From Prevotella koreensis (lineage in GTDB: Bacteria > Bacteroidota > Bacteroidia > Bacteroidales > Bacteroidaceae): 64,000 bases of DNA. The stretch lies in assembly GCF_003977605.1 (NCBI RefSeq), contig NZ_RYYU01000001.1:2016039-2080038 (forward strand). Reading direction: 5' to 3'. Within the stretch, counting starts at the first letter, position 1; each line of letters starts with the position of its first letter. The notes under the pieces are model-generated. The model was not told the origin of the DNA, did no database searches, and saw only the letters and a program-made list of their open reading frames with translations. This document shows, piece after piece, positions 1 through 7,760 of this stretch. The position numbers and the translations under genes are program-made.

Positions 1-566
1 TTTTTTGTGCCGAGTTTCTGGGTGATGTTCTTGCGGTAGGTCTTTATGGTCTCGACACTGAGAAACATCCTGTCGGCAATCTGCTGATTGGTGCAGCCAT
101 CCACGATATGGCGCAGTAGTTCCTGCTCTCGGGCTGTAAGCCATACGGAATGGTTGATGCGCTTCTTCATCATGCGGTCGATGTCGCGGCTGAAATAGGT
201 GTCGCCAGCCATGACGGTCTCAATGCCTTTAACCACCTCTTCCGACAGTGCGTTTTTCAGGATGTATCCGGATGCTCCGGCTGTGAGGGCGCGACTCACC
301 ATCGTGTACTCATCATAGGAAGTGAGCATCAGGATTTTCATGTCCGGATATGCCTCGCACATCTCCTTACAGAAATCGATGCCACTGCCATCGGGCATGG
401 AGATATCCAAGAGCAGCACGTCGGGATGCCTGAAACGAAGTGTGATGCGACAGGCGGCGAGCGTGTGCGAGGTGTCCACAACCTTGGCTATGCCTGAATC
501 CTCTATGGCTGTCTGTAATCCTTCGACCAGCATGCGGTGGTCGTCCGCGATGTGTACTTTTATCAT
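1..566 (-). CDS. LuxR/NarL-type response regulator (C-terminus beyond left edge)
   Basis: Reading the minus strand from ATG at 566 gives MIKVHIADDHRMLVEGLQ and then a receiver domain with the phospho-acceptor Asp in VLLLDISMPDGSG and the switch Thr/Lys region (MLTSYDE, GYILKN). A C-terminal LuxR helix-turn-helix follows (LTAREQELL, NQQIADRMF, SVETIKTYRKNI). About 188 codons are present; the last few lie outside the window. The start overlaps the stop of the upstream kinase gene (ATGA), so the two are co-translated. It is the DNA-binding output of the TPR kinase. The probable targets are the two matching operator-promoters at about 2509-2560 and 2836-2889. Confidence 0.93.
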   Translation of the reverse strand, partial: MIKVHIADDHRMLVEGLQTAIEDSGIAKVVDTSHTLAACRITLRFRHPDVLLLDISMPDGSGIDFCKEMCEAYPDMKILMLTSYDEYTMVSRALTAGASGYILKNALSEEVVKGIETVMAGDTYFSRDIDRMMKKRINHSVWLTAREQELLRHIVDGCTNQQIADRMFLSVETIKTYRKNITQKLGTK

Positions 567-2473
567 GATGCGAGTTCTATTTCAATGGTTACTTCCGTGC
601 CTGCACCGGGTGAGGAATAGATGCTGATTTTGCCGTTGTATGCGGAGATGCGGTTACGTATGTTGGTGAAGCCTGCCCCATACGTCACCGTATCGGGGCC
701 GAAACCCTTGCCGTTATCCTGTACTGAAAGCGAAACGAGGCTTTCGTCCACGGTCAGTTGCACGTTGATGCGTGAGGCCTCGGCATGTTTCATCGCATTG
801 TTGACAAGTTCGTAGGCGCAGCGGTAGATGAGAATTTCGAGGCGACTGTCAAGGTGTGTATCCTCACCAAAGAACCTAAAGTCTGCCATCGGTATGGAGC
901 GGCAGAAATCCTCCAATGCAGCCTTAATGCCGCAATGCGAGAGCGATGTTGGCATCAAGTTGTGCGCCACGCGGCGAAGTTCTACCACCAGTTCATCAAG
1001 CATGTCGCGAGCTTTGGCAAGTCGTTCGGCATCCGCTTCCGTCAGTGAGGAGAACTCCTTTATGCTATGCAGGTGCAACTTGACAATCGAGAGCATGCTG
1101 CCCAACCCGTCGTGCAGGTCACGTGCCAGACGGGTGCGCTCGGCATTCTCGCCGTCCAAGAGAGCAAGCGTGGCTACAAGTTGTCTTTCCTGTTCCAACT
1201 GTTTCACTTTCCGTTCGGCGAGTTCACGCTTTCCGCTGTTAAGGCGATGGCGATAGAAAAGTAATCCGAAGGCAAGCAGGAGGATAAGTGCGCCCGACAC
1301 ACCTATTAATATATAGAAATGCTTTTCCTTTTCGAGAGCGGCAATCTGTTGTTGTTTCTTTTCGGTCTCATACAGCACCTCCAATTGTGAAAGTGCTTCG
1401 TGATAGTTCCTGTCCGTTCTCTCGTTCATCATGCGGTCGTAGGCTCCGAAGAAACGTGCCGCCTCACCGTGTCTGCCAAGCATTGCCGAGGCGAAAGCGA
1501 TGTTGAATGCAGAAACGGGTGCAGTGTTTATCGATACGGAGTCGATGTTCCATGCTTTCAGGGCGGCGGTTCGGCATTCGCTGTAACGACCTTGTGCACG
1601 GTAGATGTCGGCGTAGATATTCCATGTTAGCGTGTGTATATATGGGTCGCCCAACCACTCGGCAGCATACTTGCATTCGGCTGCACAAGCGAGGGCTTCC
1701 TGATATTTCCCTTTAATCAGATAAACTTTGACAAGTGCTTCGCAAAGGTCAGCATAATTGACCGGCGTACCTCGCACTTTCGGTTTCACTTTCAGCATAC
1801 ATTCCAAAGCCTTGTCCGTATCGCCCAATGCAAGATACACATAGCCCAGTTCACGGTACGACTGCCCTATTCCTGTAGGTTCGCCGTATTTCTCCGCCAG
1901 GACGCGTTCCCTTTCTAAATAGTGCAATGCCCGCTTGGGATTGCCCATACGTCGGTAGCACTCGCCGATGTTGCCGTGGGCAATGATGTAGTCGCGGCAA
2001 CTCTCATCGCCATCGAAATGTTTCAGGATGTTAAGGAAACTCTCCACGGCAAGGATGAACTGCCCCTGCCGAGCATAGAAATTACCTGCCGCCTGCCATG
2101 CTTTCTGCACAAGTTTCTTATTGCCGGAGGCCTCTGCTGCGGCGATTTGAAGGTCGAGATATACTTTGGCAGTGTCGTAGGAGCAACGGTAGGTGTAGGT
2201 CGATCCGATATAGTTGTAGAAACGGAATATCAGTGTCTTGTCATTGCACCGCAGGGCGGCCTCCAGACCCATCGTGCCATATTTGAAGGTGTTGGGCATA
2301 TCATGGGCGCAGTACGATTCAGTGATGTCGGCATATAGTTTAGCCCGTTCAAGGTCGGTCATTCGTTTCGTCTGTATGATGTGCAACAGCGAGTCGGCAT
2401 AGCGGTTCTTCTCTTCCGCAAAAGCGGAAAGAACGATGAACGCAAGCAGGAGGATGACAGCTGTTCTTTTCAT
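563..2473 (-). CDS. TPR-containing sensor histidine kinase (HisKA_3 type)
   Basis: Membrane sensor kinase that should phosphorylate the adjacent response regulator. It has an N-terminal signal peptide (MKRTAVILLLAFIVL), a periplasmic region of TPR-like helical repeats to about residue 370, and one membrane segment (FYILIGVSGALILLLAFGLL). A coiled linker follows, then the HisKA_3 H-box RDLHDGLGSMLS and a HATPase domain (N-box NNAMKHAE, G-box DNGKGFG and GAGFTNIRNR). An upstream in-frame ATG at 2497 exists, but a -7 box TAATTTTG at 2516-2509 would leave almost no leader for it, so I prefer the ATG at 2473. The TPR plus HisKA_3 layout is common in Bacteroidetes orphan signalling pairs. The signal is unknown. 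Confidence 0.9.
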   Translation of the reverse strand: MKRTAVILLLAFIVLSAFAEEKNRYADSLLHIIQTKRMTDLERAKLYADITESYCAHDMPNTFKYGTMGLEAALRCNDKTLIFRFYNYIGSTYTYRCSYDTAKVYLDLQIAAAEASGNKKLVQKAWQAAGNFYARQGQFILAVESFLNILKHFDGDESCRDYIIAHGNIGECYRRMGNPKRALHYLERERVLAEKYGEPTGIGQSYRELGYVYLALGDTDKALECMLKVKPKVRGTPVNYADLCEALVKVYLIKGKYQEALACAAECKYAAEWLGDPYIHTLTWNIYADIYRAQGRYSECRTAALKAWNIDSVSINTAPVSAFNIAFASAMLGRHGEAARFFGAYDRMMNERTDRNYHEALSQLEVLYETEKKQQQIAALEKEKHFYILIGVSGALILLLAFGLLFYRHRLNSGKRELAERKVKQLEQERQLVATLALLDGENAERTRLARDLHDGLGSMLSIVKLHLHSIKEFSSLTEADAERLAKARDMLDELVVELRRVAHNLMPTSLSHCGIKAALEDFCRSIPMADFRFFGEDTHLDSRLEILIYRCAYELVNNAMKHAEASRINVQLTVDESLVSLSVQDNGKGFGPDTVTYGAGFTNIRNRISAYNGKISIYSSPGAGTEVTIEIELAS

Positions 2474-2508
2474 ATTGCAAAGATTTTTTATATTCAATGA
2501 TTTTGTTG

Positions 2509-2560
2509 CAAAATTATGCTCCTCAGCCGAAATGCAATACCCTACTTATGGGAGTTTTAC
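2509..2560 (-). promoter_or_regulatory. Operator-promoter of the kinase/regulator operon (site A)
   Basis: On the minus strand, TAAAACTCCCATAAGTAGGG followed by TATTG (2559-2535) is followed 18 nt later by the -7 box TAATTTTG (2516-2509). The TTG at the end of the motif sits where the Bacteroidetes -33 element belongs. The motif is an imperfect dyad and is repeated almost base for base at site B on the other strand, which points to autoregulation by the response regulator. Confidence 0.65.
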
Positions 2561-2835
2561 GATACGGCTGCCGTATTTTACAGCAGTTCCGCCAACTTTC
2601 ACGCCTGCACATGGCGGATGCCATAATGCAATGGGGTGTCAAGTTGTCGAACGAAACAATGACTTTCTTGAAACTGTCGGCAATGGTCTCGGAATCCCAC
2701 AGATTGTATTTATTGAGTGTCTGCAATCTTTCGTCTATAACCGATAATTTTGTTACAAAGATAGTATTTTTCGTTCGTAACCGAGAAACTTTTTCTCGGA
2801 TTTCCTGCTTTCATGTGTATTTTTGTCTTCTGACG

Positions 2836-2889
2836 GTAAAAACTCCTACAAGTAGGGTATTGTTGTTTTTGGATAAGGTGGTAATTTTG
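2836..2889 (+). promoter_or_regulatory. Operator-promoter of the envelope operon (site B)
   Basis: GTAAAAACTCCTACAAGTAG followed by GGTATTG (2837-2862) precedes the -7 box TAATTTTG (2882-2889) by 19 nt. Its centre CCTACAAGTAGG is a perfect 5+5 dyad around AA. Sequence and spacing copy site A, so the same activator probably opens both divergent units. The predicted transcript starts just after 2889 and the first ATG is at 2935. Confidence 0.65.
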
Positions 2890-2934
2890 TAACAGTATAT
2901 TAAACAACGTAACACATATTATAAAGATAAGACA

Positions 2935-3084
2935 ATGAAAAAGATTCTATTTGTCGTCTTAATGAGCATTTTTACTATGGGATTCTTTCGGCAATCAATG
3001 AAATGTGATACTGTCAGTAGCCTTGTGGCTTCTTTTATAAATGAATGTTCAACCCACCTCTGGCAACGGGGGCATAAAATCTAA
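2935..3084 (+). CDS. Small secreted or membrane peptide, 49 aa
   Basis: The first ORF after the site B promoter begins MKKILFVVLMSIFTMGFF, a convincing signal-peptide-like hydrophobic start, and ends TAA at 3084, ten bases before the DUF805 gene. It could be a genuine small leader protein or the 5' remnant of a deleted secreted protein; the 3' half shows no domain. Its place directly behind a regulated promoter is its best support. I do not recognise a family. Confidence 0.4.
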   Translation: MKKILFVVLMSIFTMGFFRQSMKCDTVSSLVASFINECSTHLWQRGHKI

Positions 3085-3093
3085 GAGAAATAT

Positions 3094-4113
3094 ATGAAAT
3101 GGTTTATCAAAGCATTTCGGCAGTATGCCGATTTCAGCGGCCGGGCAAGCCGGCAAGAGTTTTGGATGTTTGTGTTGTTCAACCTGCTGTTCGCAATGGC
3201 ATGGGCGCTTGTCGCCGGACTGCTGACGGGGCTGCTCGGCGATTCTTTCGATCACGACAGCGACAGGCTGATATTCATGTACAAACTGATCGCGATTTAT
3301 TATGCCGTGACGACGGTTCCGGCCATGGCGGTCGGTGTACGCCGCCTGCACGACACGGGTCGTAGCGGTTGGTGGATGCTCGTCAGTCTTATTCCTTTTG
3401 TAGGCGGCATCTGGCTCATCGTATTGATGTGCTTGGACGGCAGTGCAGGCGACAACCGATACAGTAACCGACCCGATGCCACAATGGGGGATACGCCGAA
3501 AATCGCCTTACGGCAAAAGGCACTTATGTGGCTGACGGCATTTGCCGTTCTCGGAATCCATTTGTGTTTGCTGAACCTTGTCGATGTATTATTCAGTAAC
3601 CGATACAGTTGGTACACAAGTGCGGGACAACTAAACATTCTGCTGTCTATTTTAGGTAGTTTTTCAGTTTCAGTTTCTTTTATCGTTATGGGAATCGCCT
3701 TCCTGCAAAAAAAAGATTGCTCCCGCACGGTGGGCGGATGGATCGTCGCTGCGTATGTTATTCAGATTATCTTAGAAATTTGGAGGATTACGCAAAGTGC
3801 TGATTTCAACATCAATGTGGGTTTTGTCCTATCTATTTTCGGAATTCTTGCTTTTACCCTTTACGGCGGATTGCTGCTGGCAAGGAAAGGACGTTTGCCG
3901 CTGACGAACTATGTGCTGATGGCGGCAAGCGTTTGCAGCGTTATCCTTACACTTTGGAGTATTACTCCAATCGAAGTTCTCTTCTTACGAGAACATCCTG
4001 ATCATTTTGTGGACAAACTCCAAATTATTGTACCACTGTCGCTGTTGGTGTATGCCGTTGCCAATCGTGTCGCAGCGGGAAAGGAGACCAAATACAATAC
4101 AAACAATACATAA
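3094..4113 (+). CDS. DUF805 family multi-spanning membrane protein
   Basis: The 339-aa protein starts MKWFIKAFRQYADFSGRASR, the signature opening of DUF805 (YhaH-like) proteins, with the internal hallmark VRRLHDTGRSGWW near residue 85. The DUF805 domain covers about the first 130 residues; the remainder adds several hydrophobic segments (for example AFAVLGIHLCLLNLVDVLF and ILGSFSVSVSFIVMGIAFL), so it is longer than the usual 120-150 aa member. It lies in the inner membrane; no function is established for the family. It is second in the site B operon, 7 bp before the GLUG gene, and so is probably induced by the two-component system. Confidence 0.85.
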   Translation: MKWFIKAFRQYADFSGRASRQEFWMFVLFNLLFAMAWALVAGLLTGLLGDSFDHDSDRLIFMYKLIAIYYAVTTVPAMAVGVRRLHDTGRSGWWMLVSLIPFVGGIWLIVLMCLDGSAGDNRYSNRPDATMGDTPKIALRQKALMWLTAFAVLGIHLCLLNLVDVLFSNRYSWYTSAGQLNILLSILGSFSVSVSFIVMGIAFLQKKDCSRTVGGWIVAAYVIQIILEIWRITQSADFNINVGFVLSIFGILAFTLYGGLLLARKGRLPLTNYVLMAASVCSVILTLWSITPIEVLFLREHPDHFVDKLQIIVPLSLLVYAVANRVAAGKETKYNTNNT

Positions 4114-4522
4114 AATCATCATGAAAAGAATAGTAATACTGACCGCCCTGCTCGTTGCCGTTATCGGTTTGGCGATGGGGCAGACCGAAATCCGCACGGC
4201 GGAGGAGCTGGCTGCTATCGGTACGGACAGGGAAACTCTGAGCGGTTCGTACATATTGATGAACGACCTAACGCTCGACGACTGGGTACCCATCGGACGG
4301 TTGGATCATGACGGCGAGATGGGATTTAGCGGAACTTTTGACGGCAACGGCCATACGATAACCCTCAACAGTTTCGGTCCTGAAACGGATAATAGAAGTG
4401 TCGGACTGCATTCTATGTTTCCCACCAAATAAAATCTTGTTTTTAACGTTACTTTTAACAGTTGCGTTCCAAGAATTCCGATTATTCTCTATCCATTCAT
4501 TTTATTCATTTTTTTATTACAT

Positions 4523-5560
4523 TTATCTGTTGATACATTCGTATTCGGGATTATACTTTTCCTTTGATACGGCTAATGCCGTTATTACGTGTATGAGTTT
4601 GTTTTTTACATTATTCAGTGCTACCCCTTGATGTTTTCCTCTGCTGATGAGATGTTCAAAATATTGCCTGAACTTGGGTTCCCATCTAACAGCAATTCTT
4701 GCAGCCTGTGTGAGTAAGGATTTGAGCATTTTGTTTGCAATCTTACTTACTCTTGCCACCTTATGTACACTTGTTCCGGACTCTTGTGCAAATGCTGCTA
4801 CTCCCCAATATGTGGCTATCTTCTTTGCATTGCCTCCAAAGTCCTTAAAGTTATTTGTGTAAGCGATAAAGGCTGCGGCATTAATCAAAGATATTCCTTT
4901 GACAGAAGTAATACTATCGTGGGTTGTCTTGAGTTCCTCATCCTCTTCGATAAGTTCCTGCATCTTTTCCTCGCATTTTTTAATGATGGCTTTTATCTGT
5001 TTAATTATCTTGGTTGAACTATCAACAATGAATCTTACATCGCCTAATTCTTTCTTGAAGTCATCCGTGATATTTTTACGAACAGCCATTGCTTTCATTT
5101 GAGATACCAAATGCTGGCGGAACAGAAACAACTCTTTGAGTCGGGAAACATTCTTTGATAAAGGAACGTAACATACTGCCATATCTTGATAACGATAAGC
5201 ATAGAGGGCTATCTTTAACGAGTCAGCCTTATCACTCTTACCTCTGCTGATACCCAAAGATCTCTTGATGCGAAGTCCGCTGTCGAGCCATATTGAATAA
5301 CCTTTGGCGTACAAGAAGTTGCTTAAAGGCAAAGAGTATTTACCGGTCTTTTCTCCACACAAGAGTAGTTCATCAGCGTTTATCTTCTTTACAGATGACT
5401 TTATCCATGTGACAAATGCTTTAAAACCCTCTTTCTTGTTGGTAAACTTTTCATGGACAGCAGATTGCACTGCTTCTGAAAGTTCTGAGTTGCGACAGTC
5501 CAATAAGGTCGCATCGAAAGTTTCTTTCGAAAAATCAATTCCAATAATAATTTTTTTCAT
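4523..5560 (-). CDS. IS110-family DEDD transposase
   Basis: The 345-aa recombinase has an N-terminal RuvC-like DEDD domain: Asp in IIGIDFSKETFD, Glu in LLCGEKTGKYS and Asp in RGKSDKADSLKIA. The C-terminal Transposase_20 domain follows (SVKGISLINAAAFIAYTNNF; YWGVAAFAQESGTSVHK), where family members carry the catalytic Ser (SGTS). Length and spacing are normal and there is no internal stop, so the enzyme looks functional. In this family the transposase works with a bridge RNA that pairs with donor and target DNA; that RNA is visible in the leader upstream. Confidence 0.92.
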   Translation of the reverse strand: MKKIIIGIDFSKETFDATLLDCRNSELSEAVQSAVHEKFTNKKEGFKAFVTWIKSSVKKINADELLLCGEKTGKYSLPLSNFLYAKGYSIWLDSGLRIKRSLGISRGKSDKADSLKIALYAYRYQDMAVCYVPLSKNVSRLKELFLFRQHLVSQMKAMAVRKNITDDFKKELGDVRFIVDSSTKIIKQIKAIIKKCEEKMQELIEEDEELKTTHDSITSVKGISLINAAAFIAYTNNFKDFGGNAKKIATYWGVAAFAQESGTSVHKVARVSKIANKMLKSLLTQAARIAVRWEPKFRQYFEHLISRGKHQGVALNNVKNKLIHVITALAVSKEKYNPEYECINR

Positions 5561-5748
5561 ATCTTTGTAGTTATAAATGGAGAGATTAACCGGAAGCAGC
5601 TTGACTCAACAACTCTAAATAGTCTCGAAGACTAAGCATTCTATCCGGTCTATGCAGCTTTGACAAGGGGACAAATACAGTCATAGGGCTTTTAAGCCCA
5701 TTTGGGGTTCTTGTCTTGTTCCTTGTCAGGTTAATTTTCTCCTTTTTA
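5561..5748 (-). ncRNA. IS110 bridge RNA (target- and donor-binding loops readable)
   Basis: Read on the minus strand from a -7 box TACCTTTG (5760-5753). First stem-loop: outer stem GACAAGG/CCTTGTC, cap hairpin GGGCTTAAAAGCCC (5699-5686), with AACCCCAAA (5709-5701) in the 5' side of the internal loop and GACTGT (5682-5677) in the 3' side. These equal, respectively, the target strand left of the insertion and the reverse complement of the target right of it. Second stem-loop: ACCGG/CCGGT, cap TAGTCTTCGAGACTA, with ATAGAATGCT (5644-5635) and TTAGAG (5618-5613) matching the joined right and left ends of the element. This is the two-loop, four-guide layout known for IS621. Transcript ends are inferred. 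Confidence 0.8.
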
Positions 5749-5752
5749 CAAC

Positions 5753-5760
5753 AAAGGTAA
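5753..5760 (-). promoter_or_regulatory. Probable bridge RNA/transposase promoter -7 box
   Basis: TACCTTTG on the minus strand lies just upstream of the bridge-RNA fold. It sits in the loop of a 10-bp inverted repeat (5731-5740 and 5760-5769, TTAATTTTCT and its complement), which could tie promoter access to element conformation. The start point is inferred. Confidence 0.45.
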
Positions 5761-6796
5761 GAAAATTAATCCCGGAATAAAAGTTTACTTTTATAAATTG
5801 ATAAACTTTTTATTCGATGCAATCTCTTTATTTATTGCAATTCATATTGCAAACTTAGAGTTTGGGGTTGTCGATGGAAAAGGCGAGATAAAGAACTTGC
5901 GCATAACCGGCAAGCCGACATATACCGACGGACAGAAATTGCTGTATATAGGCAATATAGCCGGAGTGAACATAGGCAAAATTACATGTTGCGTCTCGAC
6001 TGCCGAACTTACTTGCGAGTATGCTCAAACGGAACCGCGCAAGAAAGTGAAAGCACTTTCGGGATATGAAGGAGGGCAATACGGCGGATGTATTGCGGGT
6101 GTCAATAATGGTGATATACGGCATTGTTACTCCACCGGAAGCATACGTGTGGCGTTAGGCTTTGCAGCAGGTATCGCCTGCGGCAACGGATTGGTCGTGA
6201 CAGGCGGTTTCGGCATCGGGATAGGGTCGGGAGGTGTTGGCTTTGGAGTCACTCCGGGCTCATCGAAAGGCAAGTATGGTTTTATCGAGTATTGTTATTC
6301 CGAAGCGTCGGTGTTTTCCTCGGGAAATGCCGGAGGAATTGTCGTATTTGCCCCGGGAGGTACCGGTATATTGAACAACAGCGTAGCATTGAATCGTCTG
6401 ATTGAGGTCAGAGGTGCAGGAACCCCTTTGCCTAAAGCCTCTCCATTCCCTGTCGGAGGGAAAATGGTCTTGTCACATCCCAATTTCCAATTCTACTATC
6501 TTGAAAACATGTCTCTTCATCGCTACGACGGCAACGATGTGGAGCAACCGCCCGTGAAACTGGCACCGAAACGTGCCGTTCCGCTTTCAACCATACAGGA
6601 GGAATCATGGTGGCGTTTGCCCGACGGAGCCGACAAGAATATGAAGAAAAAGATAATCGCCTTCCCCTTCGGTACAGACAACACGGCACCGTGGCAGTGG
6701 GATGCGCAGCGTAAACGCCCTGTGCTGTATTGGGAAATGACAGAGAAAAAGAATGAATAATCTACTTCCGGAAGGGGAGCATAAAGAAAAAAGGAT

Positions 6797-7474
6797 ATGA
6801 AAAAGAAAAATAAGATTCTATCGGTGACATTCGCAAGGCGGATTGCGCTGATGATAGTGTGCATGATTGGAGTTGCCGGAACGATGCATGCGCAACAGCA
6901 GGAAAATGTAGAGATAGGAAATCGTACGCAATGGGGCGTAAAAGCTGCCCTGAATATCGCTTCGCTCGATTTCGATGCCTCCAACGGTAAGTCCGAAAGT
7001 ACCAAATCGGTGTTAGGCGGTGCTATAGGTCTTACGTTTACCTACGCCTTTAATCCCAATTGGCGTATCAATTCAGGGATTGAGATGTCGATGAAAGGAT
7101 TTTCCGCAGATGAGACGGGCGGTAGTCGTGAACTGACTGTACACGCTGCCTACATACAGGTTCCCGTGACGTGCGGCTATGTAATCAACTTAGGCAAATG
7201 GAACTTCGAACCTCGTCTCGGTGCTTTCGTTGCCTATGGCGTAGCAGGCAATTACAGCGTGTCGGGATCGGATAGCAAGCAGACTTTCAGTGACGAACTG
7301 CTCAATCCGATAGATGTGGGTGTGGCATTCGGTTTTTATGCCGACAATGGCAAAATGGTCTTTGGCATTGGTGGAGAGTTTGGACTGACGGAAACCAACG
7401 GAAAGAATTTCAGCGTGTCAGGTGGAACCGTCCATACGCGGAATACATTCTTAAGTGTGGGTTACCTGTTCTGA
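6797..7474 (+). CDS. Outer-membrane beta-barrel protein (porin-like)
   Basis: The 225-aa protein has a long positively charged signal peptide (start MKKKNKILSVTFARRIALMI, cleavage near MHAQQ). Alternating beta strands of a small barrel follow (WGVKAALNIASLDFD, GGAIGLTFTYAFNPNWRINS, FEPRLGAFVAYGVAG) and it ends in the aromatic strand TFLSVGYLF, typical of barrel insertion. It matches the OMP_b-brl_2 type common in Bacteroidetes. It is the last gene of the site B operon and is followed by a strong terminator. The substrate is unknown; a structural or adhesion-related role beside the GLUG protein is an inference. Confidence 0.85.
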   Translation: MKKKNKILSVTFARRIALMIVCMIGVAGTMHAQQQENVEIGNRTQWGVKAALNIASLDFDASNGKSESTKSVLGGAIGLTFTYAFNPNWRINSGIEMSMKGFSADETGGSRELTVHAAYIQVPVTCGYVINLGKWNFEPRLGAFVAYGVAGNYSVSGSDSKQTFSDELLNPIDVGVAFGFYADNGKMVFGIGGEFGLTETNGKNFSVSGGTVHTRNTFLSVGYLF

Positions 7475-7491
7475 ACTTCAAATTGAATATG

Positions 7492-7540
7492 GAGAGCGCA
7501 TGGAAAACGTGGCAAAACGGATTCCGTGCGCTCTCTTTTT
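7492..7540 (+). terminator. Rho-independent terminator of the envelope operon
   Basis: GAGAGCGCA (7492-7500) pairs with TGCGCTCTC (7527-7535), followed by a run of T. Confidence 0.8.
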
Positions 7541-7760
7541 ATCCCAAATCGGATTTCAATCAACGTTTTCTAATTTCTTGTAATAAGAAATTTGAGTTCG
7601 GTTAGGGTTTATTCTTGATTATTCATCAAGTTAGAATCGGCCTTTTGATTTTATTCTGAATCTTAGAAAGCGGTTTTAATGGAAAATATCTTGCATCTTT
7701 CATAAATTATTTTTAATTTTGCAGAACGAGAGGAGTTTATAATCAATAAGGAGTAATCTT

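Larger units (their letters stand above)
4409..5860 (-). mobile_element. IS110-family insertion sequence with bridge RNA
   Basis: About 1452 bp inserted between codons Leu and Phe of the GLUG gene. The transposase is on the minus strand, with a noncoding leader (LE) of about 300 bp (5561-5860) and a short trailer (RE, 4409-4522). There are no terminal inverted repeats and no clear target duplication, as is usual for IS110. The ends are fixed by restoring the interrupted reading frame; one G (4408 and 5860 on the plus strand) is shared, so the edge is ambiguous by one base. The long LE is the expected place for the guide RNA in the IS110 group. Confidence 0.88.
4121..6760 (+). pseudogene. GLUG-motif secreted protein, split by IS110 insertion
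   Basis: The 5' part (4121-4408) encodes a signal peptide (MKRIVILTALLVAVIGLAMG) and a GLUG-type repeat start (FSGTFDGNGHTITL) up to VGL. The 3' part resumes at 5861 with FGVVDGKGEIKNL and continues through repeats (IGNIAGVNIGKI, GGCIAGVNNGDI) to LYWEMTEKKNE. Joining 4408 to 5861 restores one frame of 395 codons with the canonical G-L-F-G transition, so nothing is missing. GLUG proteins are surface or secreted beta-helical proteins, sometimes adhesin-like. As it stands, translation stops after MFPTK in the insertion sequence. It is third gene of the site B operon. Confidence 0.85.

Noticed and set aside
2935..3084. Small ORF as a confident gene
   Set aside because: A signal-like start is the only support; kept as a low-confidence feature because of the regulated promoter.
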